From JANRJY01 sp033763735 (lineage in GTDB: Bacteria > Bacteroidota > Bacteroidia > Cytophagales > UBA9547), in the NCBI GenBank assembly GCA_033763735.1, contig JANRJY010000026.1:112299-176298 (forward strand): 64,000 bases of DNA, given 5' to 3'. The translations under genes were made by a program, and so were the position numbers. The notes beneath the pieces were generated by a model. That model was not told where the DNA came from. It searched no databases and saw only the letters and a program-made list of their open reading frames with translations. This document shows positions 57,201 through 60,193 of this stretch, one piece after another; within the stretch, counting starts at the first letter, position 1, and every line of letters begins with the position of its first letter.

Positions 57201-58416
57201 TACCCAGACCATTTCAGGTACCACTGCCCCTATTTTAGGTGAAGTTTTACAAAACAATTCAAATGGTATCAATATAAATACCCCAGTAAGTGTTACGGGA
57301 TTGACGCTTTCGGGAGGTAATATTACCATGGCTAGTAACACACCGTTGTTTATTAGTTCAACTATAGCAGGTGCAATTACGCAAACGAACGACAGTTATA
57401 TAGTTGGTTCAGTTGCACAAAAAGTTGAAAACCCAATCGGTACATATAGTTACCCAATAGGTACGCCAACACGCCAAAGAGGTGCAAAAGTCAACTTTAC
57501 AAGTGCTGCTTCCGGATCAGGAATCATCAACGTAAGTCACACAGATGCTACTCCTACCCTAGTGCCCGGAACAACCCAACCCATTGACACTTCATTATAC
57601 AAAAGAGGAGTAGAAGCATTAGTGCCAATGTCTTGGAAAATAGAAACTTCCGGCATAACAGGAGGACAATATAATGTGACATTTGATGCTAAAGTTCCTC
57701 AAAACACTTTCATCAGTCCTTCTACACTTCAAATTGTAAAAAGAAGTACACCTGTTGATGCTTGGGCTCTGGTAGGAAATGCAGGAAGCAGTACTTATGA
57801 TGTTAACACTAATACTTTAACTATTTCCAGGACCAGTTTAACTGGATTTTCTGAATTCGCCATAGCTGGAACTTGTCAAAATGTATCCAAAATTGGAAAT
57901 AACAAACCTACATTGGATTACAATGGAACCACTATTGGTGCAAATATCACTTTACCTTCTGCAATTTCGGGATATCAATGGAGCAAAAATGGTGTAGTTA
58001 TTTCTACGGCAACAGGTCCCGTATTCAATCCATATATGGTACAAGGTGAAACGAGTGCATTATTCCAAGTAAGAGTGTTAAGTAATGGATGTTATACTAA
58101 CGTATCAGATGCAGTAACTGTAACGGTTAGCAGCCCTGTGATTAATTCTACAGAAAAAATAGGTAAAATGGACATTTCCATATATCCTAATCCAGCTACG
58201 AATAAGATATTTGTTAATATTAATGGTCATGTAAATGCTCCTGTAAGCATCAAAATATTTGATATGTTGGGCGTTGAAAAACTTTCACAATCTGCTAGTT
58301 TCAAAACCAATCAAATTCAGGAAATCGATTTGAGTGAATTAGCCTCCGGAATTTATATCGTCCAAATCAAAGGTCAATTTGAAACCAAAACTTACAAATT
58401 GAAAATTCAGAGATAA
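36220..58416 (+). CDS. Giant multidomain T9SS-secreted surface protein (IPT/TIG, FG-GAP, LamG, solenoid), 7,398 residues
   Basis: This is one uninterrupted frame of 22.2 kb. Order of parts: signal peptide (residues 1-21, ends LFAQ); ConA/LamG-like domain (about 23-227); a Cys-bearing IPT pair (about 237-424); six modules of IPT domain(s) plus a seven-blade FG-GAP propeller (about 425-3704); three IPT domains; a second LamG domain (about 3956-4182); about 24 IPT/TIG domains (about 4187-6184); a beta-rich segment beginning NNWLGGSSSGADNWN; a solenoid of about 11 repeats (about 6436-7044); a domain around 7060-7210; an Ig-like domain; and the T9SS type-A sorting domain (7317-7398). It is very rich in Asn, Ser, Thr and Gly and poor in Cys, as usual for extracellular adhesins. 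It would be exported by Sec, then T9SS, and attached outside. A role in adhesion, gliding or cell-cell contact is inferred. A DoxX-like gene follows. Confidence 0.95.
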   Translation: MNQILRNARIVLFICINTLFAQIPTTNLSLWLRADAGLTTTTGSVINSNWTDQSPNGLIMTRNGSPTLVTISTLNGQRFVRSAGAYFTLNSGVFNFNKLTFFAVANISAGDIFYRAGEYGFGIESGSSGRFYINSSASNKVIYPNYFNNTSIFFGSYNLNSITGSINTTTLSPFVYNGAMSSSGLLYIGNGYGTLTGDLAELIMYNGELTPSERTQVYNYLSTKYNIGILPNAPQISAIGTQSSSEPTYVGTRVSLGGCFGTGDIITVRGINFSSVTGVSLNGNSISGITFYSSSLIGFTLPDASTYPTGTDFTGNVSITNPFGTGVSPLPLQVIYCPTSPASVISAARSGSFAVSGSDLSQISSVTIGGFTTTGFYDSFSKTYRVTIPPTMPLGNQTVTLIQNTVLGPQPYDLFNQVNIVTSLPSPIITNIAPQKAAAGSLITINGSNFGSSVGDNIVNFGAVKGLINSASSTQITAIAPVGLTHENTNLLNQNSGLSTQYNIPYYNTFTGGGGITTNTFAPYVSFTEGYYYGYFSAIGDLNNDGRPEIITSHFSNNVITILQNASTGNTINGSSFQSYFTLNTSSNCGQVIIKDFDNDSRLDIGVFNFGGQINIFRNISNGGNLSAASFATPVVITVPVGGYAFDAGDMDADGKLDLVVAAYGINNNLYLYKNQFIAGTITGSSFASAVTIGFGTGAYPFELKVVDVDNDGKPDITTINKNNSGNSTISVFRNIATTGVINTSSLNTPVTFTLPNTASTAAPDPVLGLEFADFDSDGKLDIVASNPTQNSISIFKNKTSVGTINSSSFNERYDYSTALNPYGVAVGDLTGDGKIDIAVASYNEAKISLLRNISTQGTLTGSSFSSKTDIASIGTTNLQPQIVDMDGDSKPEVVVSNYNNFTSLVFRNLIDNPASITGFSPSSGLPLSQVTLTGNNFNNVTQVRMGTITGGSILAVSSNYIVVRIPAGAASNNIYLVNNSGSEAGTSGIFTITGATPYAVITSVSPINASLGSSVVIQGSGFDAIPSLNNVWFGATKMPVTSATLNQMVVSVVGGASSSKITYQNAYGLNDQWKLPFGYSFNGGNIASGSFTNNATLNTGSLPYNVISNDLDSDGKPDLIATNWNTSSNHLSVYRNNSINGTITASSFALPFNLSGYTASNPFQAAVGDLDGDGKPEIVLPFYNTGYFTIFKNNSSPTTLTAASFSKNDIQVLPTGYGSYGSAIADIDNDGFNDIVFSSYLNSGIFIYRNLGNGRLDAGGFQFTNFWTTGGNPSNIQISDIDSDGKLDILVGNTSTTYFSIFRNISTVGGISASSLATRIDLQTPNNPYGVTFADLNSDGKPEIINTNYSTNQISIFQNNCSTSTITASNFSRIDLPCIASSGPYGLHSGDLDGDGKPEIVVTSQSVTQYSVFKNNFTAGNISSSQFSRYDFNNSQFLSGVELVDLDLDGKQEIVTANTNANTINIFKNQIGNGQVPTITGFNPSSGLALSTFVTVTGNGFSSASGVTLANVPVASFNVINANTMVFRVPNSTISGKIGIANQFGTVGLSTADFTVTGAAPIPNITNIIPYSGNTGSSVVISGSGFDLTPNNNIVFFGAMSANVVSASANSLTVTVPNGATNENVRVSNISSGLIGESYKPFVTTFPNSGTITGATFAPRVDIPSEVNVIATILADLDGDGKNDLIASNYNYNTIWVYRNTGTGANLATQFAPKQIFTTGSYAYKMTTGDIDGDGKIDLVVSNYNNASVSIFKNTSSIGGISLAPKVDFITGTNPTGVKLADLDKDGALDLIVANYNTSGFFSVFKNTNILGTITGNTFASRQDFTCDYYAYDITVGDIDKDGLQDIAIGTQNTNIIGVFKNISSSGSISFNPKVSVISQFYPWDVKLSDIDGDDFLDLVVSNSSYSTISVLRNTGTIGTITASNFAARQDYNSTSSNYSLALCDIDGDGKIDITNASNGIQTVSVLRNVSTSGGINVNSLSPKIDFQTNIGNSYYHTFGDITGDGLPEMIVPQYSSGTISIFKNMTAPNPTITGFSPQTGTINVDIITVSGFGLNGVTKIQVGSGLTSNVTSLGSNTLIFKVPLLATTGLITATNSFNASSISIATFTVLGLSPLPIVTSVSPINTSNSDIITLSGSGFGTVLGQNVVYIGAERVVVQSVNQNQITVQNQIGTNNGAISVINTISGLQGIANQFVNNTFSGPNTIVGASFAPYVSTTTNWNSYISEIADLDGDGKNDLISAGYGNNSISVFRNVSSVGGFSFATRQDFTVGTNPFGLAVADFDNDGRKDIAVGNYSSGNISLFKNISTIGNIAFATRVDIITTSFSPYGFISSGDLDGDGFLDLAISGYYNSSIVLLKNQGIVGTITGASFGNRFDITGYSNMYDAQIVDVDGDNKNDLVFVATGSNILAIRKNIGIQGDFSLSMFAPAITFGTSTAPTKMTIRDLDRDGKLDVIVTNQSTSFLSVFKNNTVGNTITGSSFSSFTIGSQGNPFGVTSADIDGDGRLDILYGSYNNAKLSVNRNISTIGGLSAASFAPRVDYTSQGGIYGVTEGDIDGDGKTDILASIYNTNTLNIFRNLSGPTPSITGFSPLTGTAGITIVSISGFGFNNITSVGIAGFISPNYTILGNNVILAKVPISASSGLITVTNVFFASGVSNQSFTVTGAYPYPSISGIVPNVAAVGETIQINGSNFGALTSLNDVFFGNIKANVSFASPSSLQVTVPVSSEYKNIRITNKFNQLASEYNYPFNPTFAGMNTITGATYAPKVDQAMGIGAAYRLAVGDIDGDGKLDVITGTYNSSYISIFRNISSPGTWTGTSFAPRVDINIGYTYFHEIELADVDLDGKLDIVVAQYNNSNIFIIKNNSSPGNLSNASFSTPVQIAGPTNTYAVEVADFNNDGFLDLAAAGISASVVSVYLHNGVTGTITGQTYASKIDFNNYSNVYDLEAADFNGDGLIDLASANYTNNNVSILQNSSVNNNISFRSSVPYFVNQPLSIKAVDIDRDGKLDFVTNSYNTSNVYIFKNNLATNTITSTSFGNAGNGITFATGGANYGVDVFDMDGDGKLDVLSGNYAANTVSILRNIGNVGTITSSTLATKVDLTTAAYPCYVLAADLDGDTKPDIIVPNASASNFSIIRNNLSFNPTATGMNPNQGSVFSIVSISGFNLNSINQVSIGGGITNQITILGSNALLAMIPINAQSGSVIVTNSQGSTSTVPGIFTVNPVIYPSVTGISPINAGVGNSIIINGLNFSTIAGNNIVYFGPVRATVTGSTTNLLNINVPSGANYSQLDLLVTDKNMRAQSNDRFSPTFGGSGTIVGSSFATPVTNNAGSSPFTTHLADLDNDGKPEIIVTNYSSATIGIYKNNTTGNTITGTSFSNVLNLSGSYSSPADIKAVDVDHDGRLDLIISDNSLQSIFVCKNTSSGGSISFAAPQSYAVPSVGYVYSQGIDVADIDYDGFMDIVVACGSANKVSVFKHNAVPGIINAATYSNRTDYNTSTNPIYVKTGDFDKDGKTDIIVSNYGANNVQIFRNTAIQGIINASSLAVPITITVSTNPAQITVGDIDGDGWLDFVVGHYTTNQINVYRNNNIANTITGGSFTPTVLTTNARPAGVLLTDLDGDSKVEIINGGSDNVTISVFRNLSSPGTITASSFATRLPINAGITGATYFASGDLDADGKPELIFPGYFSAQLSILKNLQTNSNLPTITSFTPNAERKGRTMTIGGNNFVGVTSVSLNGTTIPYFVQNTNTILTTLTGNASSGLVSIVGFGGSGLSAFVFTVLGTPAPSVVGINPNPVLQGGVITITGAEVEFLLNPITISSNVISNYLYNSAAGTIIATVPGNAISGDVRLATSFGGISVINTNSYLNVTPFLLPTITGFNPTSALPGSLVSALGNNLVSITGFSISGVSISFNVVNSSLITFTVPSALTGRANVINYSGQTQSSSLLQILTAPNPNFGNMLLMDGNNNQINIPDNNAIDFTNSFTAEAYVKFNQITRATAGFDWQAIFTKNNYSVGYGLMLQTGTAQKNLRFYLNGCTPSFVTYDWTSSLNPNVWYHVTVTYDGSSAKIYINGNLVLNTPVSGNVATNNNALTLGASPTNGPYPLDGSLDEVRFWNIPVSISGISNNRCSEIIGNEPGLVAYYRFNEATNSLTALDAGPLAINGTLANFTLPTQRINSTALCYPISTVTSINPNPAIGGQTIVTLNGLAFNAITSVKVGNVNMPNYTVAGNNIYVSVPVTITSGNIILDNGGTLSTSTGILSVVGLNPTISSISPSSERQGRIVSIIGTNLNNATQVSFANNVNATYAIINSTLIVTTVPGGAISGLITVTNIAGIGTGTFNVLSTPSPIVTTISPSFAVNGTLVNVTVLEQEYLQSPITIGGTTISSYTLTGNNLSFTVPVSAISGHVRVRTLYGGISSTTTGSLLTILPPPTITDFGHVNTGVKLASGGCGSGNPDIITITGNGFAPGSTSVTVNNFNVVNYTVSSSNLIYAAVPDLVNFPGQDITGKIRITTPAGNIASIANLTGKFCVITPTTTVGASYGTQIAITGNDLANVTGATIGGINATYTYNSSQQKLYVTVPTNAPSGNVSFGLSQGSYVYNFPFPLYIYPKPTVSGIIPNPAPIGSIISITGIHLFSTTSVSFNNAVQTVISNINDNLITLQVPTGARNGALTIFAIGGNAISPVSLTIAPTVTSINPNAAGVGQQVDIFGESLSDITQVQINGINAPINFKNATNVNINVPFGATSGNLVVFTAGYTSPGIFFTVIPPPVINNILPASAGIGAFVTIIGDNFSLSGTNTVNFNGSGTATATILGPNTLIVQVPGTASTGFITVTNNGGSTQSNIQFVVLPSLSGSFSPITAGLGTQISLFGNNLFNPSLIRFNGVAATNFTSVSSSRIDVVIPPAAGTGPVSVDVTTDGGTSNAVTYTILGIPTISSHTPLSGIAGTVVTVNGTNFLASNNVLVNGATANVQFISSNQLLVTVPSNVNVGVGNIQVQNAGNVNLQSPANYSNSPSSFTAIPTITLIKQPCNNNQISIGIWGQLVKIEGTNFLSGMQISFNGVTSSYSSGYFICFGTYTSFGSNSLYTFIPNGATSGNVTVITQGGTSNTIPFTIIPPPTVGSFSPITGIAGTSVTINGTDFTSVTSVNFNGANASFTPVSSTQLIALVPNNAAAGKISVSAFGGTGQSSVNFTPVPVITSINYSEAPIGSTVRIFGTNLYAPTDIDFSNSNNASSSNNNITYLDVVVPANANNGVISFTNVGGTSVSPFNFIVSTITGLSANTGVAGTIVSLTGVGITSATSFQFASTSSFSIISTATGVVVVSIPGTAESGAIRLNFPNGGFTTIGGFNPTPVITDVSPYTHGTSQSINLIGTNLRQVIAANFGGVLTQSNLGVASGSNRNGVRVPNNALSGIINITVTGGGTASSPLSFTVISITSILPTTVLGGTQISILGANLDNTSSVVIGGTTVAGINAASTSNLLITTVPSNISSGVVVVNKGGGYNDSYSLNLPNATITSVNPLYGPVGTVITIIGNNFTASRNVYLYNSNHNPFSYSIPYQVVTNQLILATITSNVINGNVYVTGQNNNNAAGPFFTLPPTLNTLPNPGILPSGQNVVLQGNNLTAPSVITVGGVVITALGFGSNSISFTMPTTVGNNLLSIGNVAGVNTVNFSFFSFTSLSSTAAVAGTIISFTGTAMDYVNGITFNGRSATYNSISSTISIGYVPLDAGNGQISISAGGYTITHPTTFRPIPVINNFVVFNGIDPITAKSGSTVSLSGTNLNNVNSVILGSGSNSYVVYNGCIGCCTGNNNTSIYPLCVPSDASTGIISASNGTFTATIGGFNFVGLPGTITGVYGAPGQQVTIDGVSLNTVTSVNIGGFAASFAQLTTSRVLATIPNNATISGSVNMQTLGGNTSSSFTAPPIITSFSQYAGATGISIQVNGLNLSGITQVVFNGATATGTNSGGSIQVTIPNGAITGPLQVSNIAGTAVSPFSFNVLPKPTITGISPLNGGEGTLVQINGFNLESITGVFFGNGTQNATFTGGNSNQIIAIAPPGVLTGTIYAYNSNLYPAPAISPSVFIGSPLFTSVINTSNNNASYIGAPGETIVINGSNFTNPSVVLFNGVPSQVFNYLSSSQLQVVVPIGASSGLITVSTSGGSLITPNSFSVVSIPAINAVVLNSCVGANFSVSYTVSGLFPNDNTFYLDLMNGASVVQSGLASRNTNTSGTITATLPMSAMGSYQVRIRSGSSSTNYSYRSVNSSSFNISNINNWLGGSSSGADNWNIPQNWGCNLLPGLGTYVIIPSVAPNGVMPVIYGSASAGTLDISGTLTVSTSGILTLNNNMTIAGSSAFDAKQGSYLFVNGISNIKSLNGPIQMANLNINANKYLTLQSPLHLSGSLSNNSSNYNLSGLQGLNTNAQGVTVAGSVFQTVGNPTITTTFDELTLNNPVSGAGVAFAGPVRVKCKLINLGIFSSNGFLTEFIAGPCAPVISGTPTTTFDEILISNNIAPITIQSKVRIRGNFTNAPGSKGVAMTPGSGIEFSGTNAIQVIDAGNTTLDYSDFVVNNPLGVILSTTNGTQLRIRGNFVNNGSFTDLTNTVSLSGTNTSVSGTGTFNLNNVEVTNTASVTMAAPVNVKGNVRIRGNFVPGGQTISFKSDSTQSISGNPTISLSGVDVSGSTKLVVNSNIQVDANIINNGSITANNVSFTGISNQILDGNGTFTFTGINNRNTSGLGINVSVNLSGDLVNNGVMFVSGTQTITFNGTNQSISGSVQPDLNNIVLSTATSLTLNRSVRVRGNFVAGGNVNTNGQSITFGASGGQNIESPKPITFDIVNVEANAQVIANNSVQLNSDLNTDGVFRVQTGSTTFAGTSIQNIGGTGQVFLNDIINSNSNTFSGLNINTDMGVAGNITNNGLLSSSATVSFSGGNQSITGSGDISLNNVSVQSSSKVNLKRGARITGNFVNNSSNSVGFDATGTTITLSGNTTQTISGTTAPILGEVLQNNSNGININTPVSVTGLTLSGGNITMASNTPLFISSTIAGAITQTNDSYIVGSVAQKVENPIGTYSYPIGTPTRQRGAKVNFTSAASGSGIINVSHTDATPTLVPGTTQPIDTSLYKRGVEALVPMSWKIETSGITGGQYNVTFDAKVPQNTFISPSTLQIVKRSTPVDAWALVGNAGSSTYDVNTNTLTISRTSLTGFSEFAIAGTCQNVSKIGNNKPTLDYNGTTIGANITLPSAISGYQWSKNGVVISTATGPVFNPYMVQGETSALFQVRVLSNGCYTNVSDAVTVTVSSPVINSTEKIGKMDISIYPNPATNKIFVNINGHVNAPVSIKIFDMLGVEKLSQSASFKTNQIQEIDLSELASGIYIVQIKGQFETKTYKLKIQR
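36286..36900 (+). other. N-terminal ConA/LamG-like domain of the giant protein
   Basis: Residues 23-227 begin LSLWLRADAGLTTTTG and end GDLAELIMYNGELTPSERTQVYNYLSTKYN (split for reading). The combination of WLRADAG, NWTDQS and ExxxYN is the usual look of concanavalin/laminin-G-like carbohydrate- or ligand-binding domains at the start of T9SS cargo. Confidence 0.75.
36930..37490 (+). repeat. Cys-bearing IPT pair, copy 1
   Basis: Two IPT domains (residues about 237-424) carry Cys259 (SLGGCFGTGDIITVRG) and Cys337 (VIYCPTSP), 78 residues apart. The same arrangement returns at residues 4455/4534. Confidence 0.7.
37493..38960 (+). repeat. Module A: IPT domain plus seven FG-GAP blades
   Basis: One IPT domain (IITNIAPQKAAAGSLITING) is followed by seven FG-GAP repeats, identified by their D-x-(D/N)-x-D-G calcium loops: IGDLNNDGRPE, KDFDNDSRLD, GDMDADGKLD, VDVDNDGKPD, ADFDSDGKLD, GDLTGDGKID, VDMDGDSKPE. 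Each blade ends in a strand plus RN/KN/QN. Confidence 0.88.
38965..40640 (+). repeat. Module B: two IPT domains plus seven FG-GAP blades
   Basis: IPT domains start at ITGFSPSSGLPLSQ and ITSVSPINASLGSS. Blade loops: NDLDSDGKPD, GDLDGDGKPE, ADIDNDGFND, SDIDSDGKLD, ADLNSDGKPE, GDLDGDGKPE, VDLDLDGKQE. Confidence 0.88.
40648..42300 (+). repeat. Module C: two IPT domains plus seven FG-GAP blades
   Basis: IPT domains start at ITGFNPSSGLALST and ITNIIPYSGNTGSS. Blade loops: ADLDGDGKND, GDIDGDGKID, ADLDKDGALD, GDIDKDGLQD, SDIDGDDFLD, CDIDGDGKID, GDITGDGLPE. Confidence 0.88.
42310..43968 (+). repeat. Module D: two IPT domains plus seven FG-GAP blades
   Basis: IPT domains start at ITGFSPQTGTINVD and VTSVSPINTSNSD. 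Blade loops: ADLDGDGKND, ADFDNDGRKD, GDLDGDGFLD, VDVDGDNKND, RDLDRDGKLD, ADIDGDGRLD, GDIDGDGKTD. Confidence 0.88.
43972..45650 (+). repeat. Module E: two IPT domains plus seven FG-GAP blades
   Basis: IPT domains start at ITGFSPLTGTAGIT and ISGIVPNVAAVGET. Blade loops: GDIDGDGKLD, ADVDLDGKLD, ADFNNDGFLD, ADFNGDGLID, VDIDRDGKLD, FDMDGDGKLD, ADLDGDTKPD. Confidence 0.88.
45655..47330 (+). repeat. Module F: two IPT domains plus seven FG-GAP blades
   Basis: IPT domains start at ATGMNPNQGSVFSI and VTGISPINAGVGNS. Blade loops: ADLDNDGKPE, VDVDHDGRLD, ADIDYDGFMD, GDFDKDGKTD, GDIDGDGWLD, TDLDGDSKVE, GDLDADGKPE. Confidence 0.88.
48085..48765 (+). other. Internal LamG/ConA-like domain of the giant protein
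   Basis: Residues about 3956-4182 contain IDFTNSFTAEAYVKF, WYHVTVTYDGSSAKIYING, DGSLDEVRFWN and GLVAYYRFNEA, the standard order of Laminin_G_3-type domains. It sits between the propeller half and the long IPT array. Confidence 0.88.
48781..54760 (+). repeat. Array of about 24 IPT/TIG domains
   Basis: Domains of about 75-90 residues follow one another from residue about 4187 to 6184. They have recurring starts of the form P-x-(I/V)-(T/S)-x-(I/F)-x-P followed by G-x-x-(V/I)-x-(I/L)-x-G-x-(N/G)-(F/L). Examples: ITGISPLNGGEGTLVQING, VGSFSPITGIAGTSVTING, VTSINPNAAGVGQQVDIFG. They are Ig-like beta sandwiches and would make a long stiff or beaded stalk. Copy 2 of the Cys-bearing pair (Cys4455/Cys4534) lies in this array. 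Confidence 0.85.
55520..57350 (+). repeat. About 11 solenoid-like repeats of about 55 residues
   Basis: Residues about 6436-7044 repeat the pattern (N/T)Q-x-I-x-G-(S/N/T)-x, then a strand LNNV-x-V, then a strand ending in VR(I/V)RGNF or similar, then NNG. Clear copies include NQSISGSVQPDLNNI, NQSITGSGDISLNNV, TQSISGNPTISLSGV, VRIRGNFVNNG and VRVRGNFVAGG. The regular short strands suggest a beta-solenoid or a stack of small beta units just before the C-terminal domains. Confidence 0.7.
58168..58416 (+). other. T9SS type-A C-terminal sorting domain
   Basis: Residues 7317-7398 read MDISIYPNPATNKIFVNI, VSIKIFDMLGVEKL, IDLSELASGIYIVQI and end in TKTYKLKIQR. These are the usual three conserved blocks of type-A sorting domains (YPNP; DxxG; LxxGxYxVxI plus a final K-x-x-K-I). 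It targets the protein through the type IX secretion system. Confidence 0.95.
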
Positions 58417-58483
58417 AGTTTGGAACAAAACTTGTATGCAAATTTGTTGTAGGTACATTAAATTAACCTATAAAATTAACATC

Positions 58484-58849
58484 ATGAAAATTGCAACAAC
58501 TATTTTATCAATTGTACTAGGGATTCCTTATTTAGTATTTGGACTAAACTATTTCTTTAATTTCTTACCAATGCCTCCTATGGAAGGAGCGGCTGGAGCT
58601 TATATTGGTATGCTTTATACTTCTGGAATATTAATGGTAGTAAAAATCATTGAAGTTTTGGTAGCTCTTTCATTATTTACCGGATTTCAACGTCCTTTGG
58701 CTTTAATTTTGATTGCACCTATAAGTGTAAATATTCTTTTATTTGAGTTACTAGTGGCAAAAATGCCAGGAATAGGCATTGTATTAGTTTTAATTAATGC
58801 ATTTCTAATATTTGCATATAAAGACAAATATATGTCGATTGTAAAATAA
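58484..58849 (+). CDS. DoxX-like small membrane protein
   Basis: The protein has 121 residues from the ATG at 58484 (MKIATTILSIVLGIPYLVFG); an upstream in-frame ATG at 58436 gives an unlikely 16-residue extension. Four membrane helices, the FGLNYFFNFLPMPPM segment after helix 1, and KIIEVLVALSLFTGFQRPLALIL in the middle match DoxX-like proteins. The function of such proteins is poorly known; some work beside oxidoreductases. It lies 67 bp after the giant gene and is followed by a terminator. Confidence 0.75.
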   Translation: MKIATTILSIVLGIPYLVFGLNYFFNFLPMPPMEGAAGAYIGMLYTSGILMVVKIIEVLVALSLFTGFQRPLALILIAPISVNILLFELLVAKMPGIGIVLVLINAFLIFAYKDKYMSIVK

Positions 58850-58870
58850 GTCTAAATCGAATTGATAATT

Positions 58871-58899
58871 AAAGGCTACTATATAAGTGGCCTTTTTTT
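58871..58899 (+). terminator. Rho-independent terminator after the DoxX-like gene
   Basis: The stem is AAAGGCTACT (58871-58880) with AGTGGCCTTT (58886-58895), including one G-T pair, with a 5-bp loop and a run of seven T residues from 58893. The rest of the 185-bp gap holds nothing I can identify. Confidence 0.85.
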
Positions 58900-59034
58900 G
58901 TTTAATAAAGACAATAGAAAAAAGTCATTTATATGTTACAAATTAAAATTTAGAAAAGAAAAAAAGAATTTCAGGATAATGAGTATTATATTAATCTCAA
59001 AATGAATAGTGTAAATGTTAAAGCAAGATATTTT

Positions 59035-59826
59035 CTATTTAAGTTTTGATAATCTCTGAATATTTTTTTGTGGTATAATTATATCAGTCTCAACTGCAGT
59101 ATTTATACTTTTTATTCCCTTTTCTTGCACAAAAACTAAAAGTTTATGATTTTTAATTTGAATTCTATCCTTAATTATAAATTCATATATACTATCATTT
59201 TTAAGTTTAAAATATTCTCTTTGTTTAACAATGTTTATATGACTTAGTAATTCACCTGCATTTTCACCCTTTAATACTTTAGTTGACTGTTCTTTTTCAA
59301 CCAATAAAAAATTAATATCTAAGTTTTTATGTTTTTCCTTTATTAGATATTTAATTCTTATACTTTTTCTGTTTGAATCATATTCCGCTATTACTTTTAA
59401 ATTGGAATCGGCCTCTTCTTGAAGTTCATTGTTAATATGTGTTTTGATTAATTCCAAATTTGAACCAACAGTTTCGTAATTGCCATTAATTACTACTTGT
59501 GGAGTATAAATTGATTGCAGATGAAATCTTTTCGCATATTCCTTTTGGCGTTCGGTATATAAAAATGAGGAAAAACGGTCTTTCCAGCCCAAATAATTCC
59601 AATAATCAACATGATAGCCCACAAAATAAACCGGCAAACCCAATTTATGATATTCGTTTTGAAGCGTTGTCATTATTTTATCGGCCCAAGGGCAATTTGA
59701 ACATCCTTCAGAAGTGAATAATTCAACAAGTACCGGATGACTTATTGTTTTGCTTTGTCCAAAACCACTAATCACACTTTCCCACAGAAAAATAAAAAAG
59801 ACTAATTTGAGTGACTTCAGAAACAT
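59035..59826 (-). CDS. DUF1223 family secreted thioredoxin-like protein
   Basis: The 263-residue protein has an N-terminal signal segment (FLKSLKLVFFIFLWESVIS), then VLVELFTSEGCSNCPWADKIM with a CxxC motif, VGYHVDYWNYLGWKDRFSS and YTPQVVINGNYETVG. These are the standard blocks of DUF1223, a thioredoxin-like family of unknown reaction. It would be periplasmic or extracytoplasmic. It is on its own between two larger gaps and convergent with the DoxX-like gene. Confidence 0.88.
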   Translation of the reverse strand: MFLKSLKLVFFIFLWESVISGFGQSKTISHPVLVELFTSEGCSNCPWADKIMTTLQNEYHKLGLPVYFVGYHVDYWNYLGWKDRFSSFLYTERQKEYAKRFHLQSIYTPQVVINGNYETVGSNLELIKTHINNELQEEADSNLKVIAEYDSNRKSIRIKYLIKEKHKNLDINFLLVEKEQSTKVLKGENAGELLSHINIVKQREYFKLKNDSIYEFIIKDRIQIKNHKLLVFVQEKGIKSINTAVETDIIIPQKNIQRLSKLK

Positions 59827-60193
59827 TTCTTTGAATTATACAATTTTAAATCCTATTTTAGTTATTATTTTTAAAAACCATTTATGAAATAAAACAAACC
59901 TAATTATTGTGAAATACATATTAATAATGGTGAATACGTCAAATTTCGACTAATTGTTTGAAAATATTGATTCACATAATTTAAAATTATTACATCCTTC
60001 CATATTAAAATATCACAATTAATTCAACTAAATACAATCATTTAATTAAAACTATGTTAAACTAATTCACCATCCAATTATTGTATTTGAACATAAAAAT
60101 AGAGCTAAAAGAATGCCGTATTTTTACTAAAAAAATGATGTATGCACATGATTTATTTCCTTTTTTGACATAAATCAAACTTGATAAACTATA
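59827..60193. other. 367-bp gene-free AT-rich gap
   Basis: The stretch has no credible gene, RNA, hairpin terminator or repeat that I can see. It is very AT-rich and would hold the promoter of the leftward DUF1223 gene. Confidence 0.6.

Noticed and set aside
36220..58416. The giant gene as a fusion error of several neighbouring genes
   Set aside because: Only one signal peptide (N-terminal) and one sorting domain (C-terminal) are present, there are no internal stops or frame changes, and the modules repeat with regular spacing.
59827..60193. Possible small gene or regulatory RNA in the AT-rich gap
   Set aside because: No frame of useful length, no hairpin with T-run and no conserved-looking motif could be found by eye.
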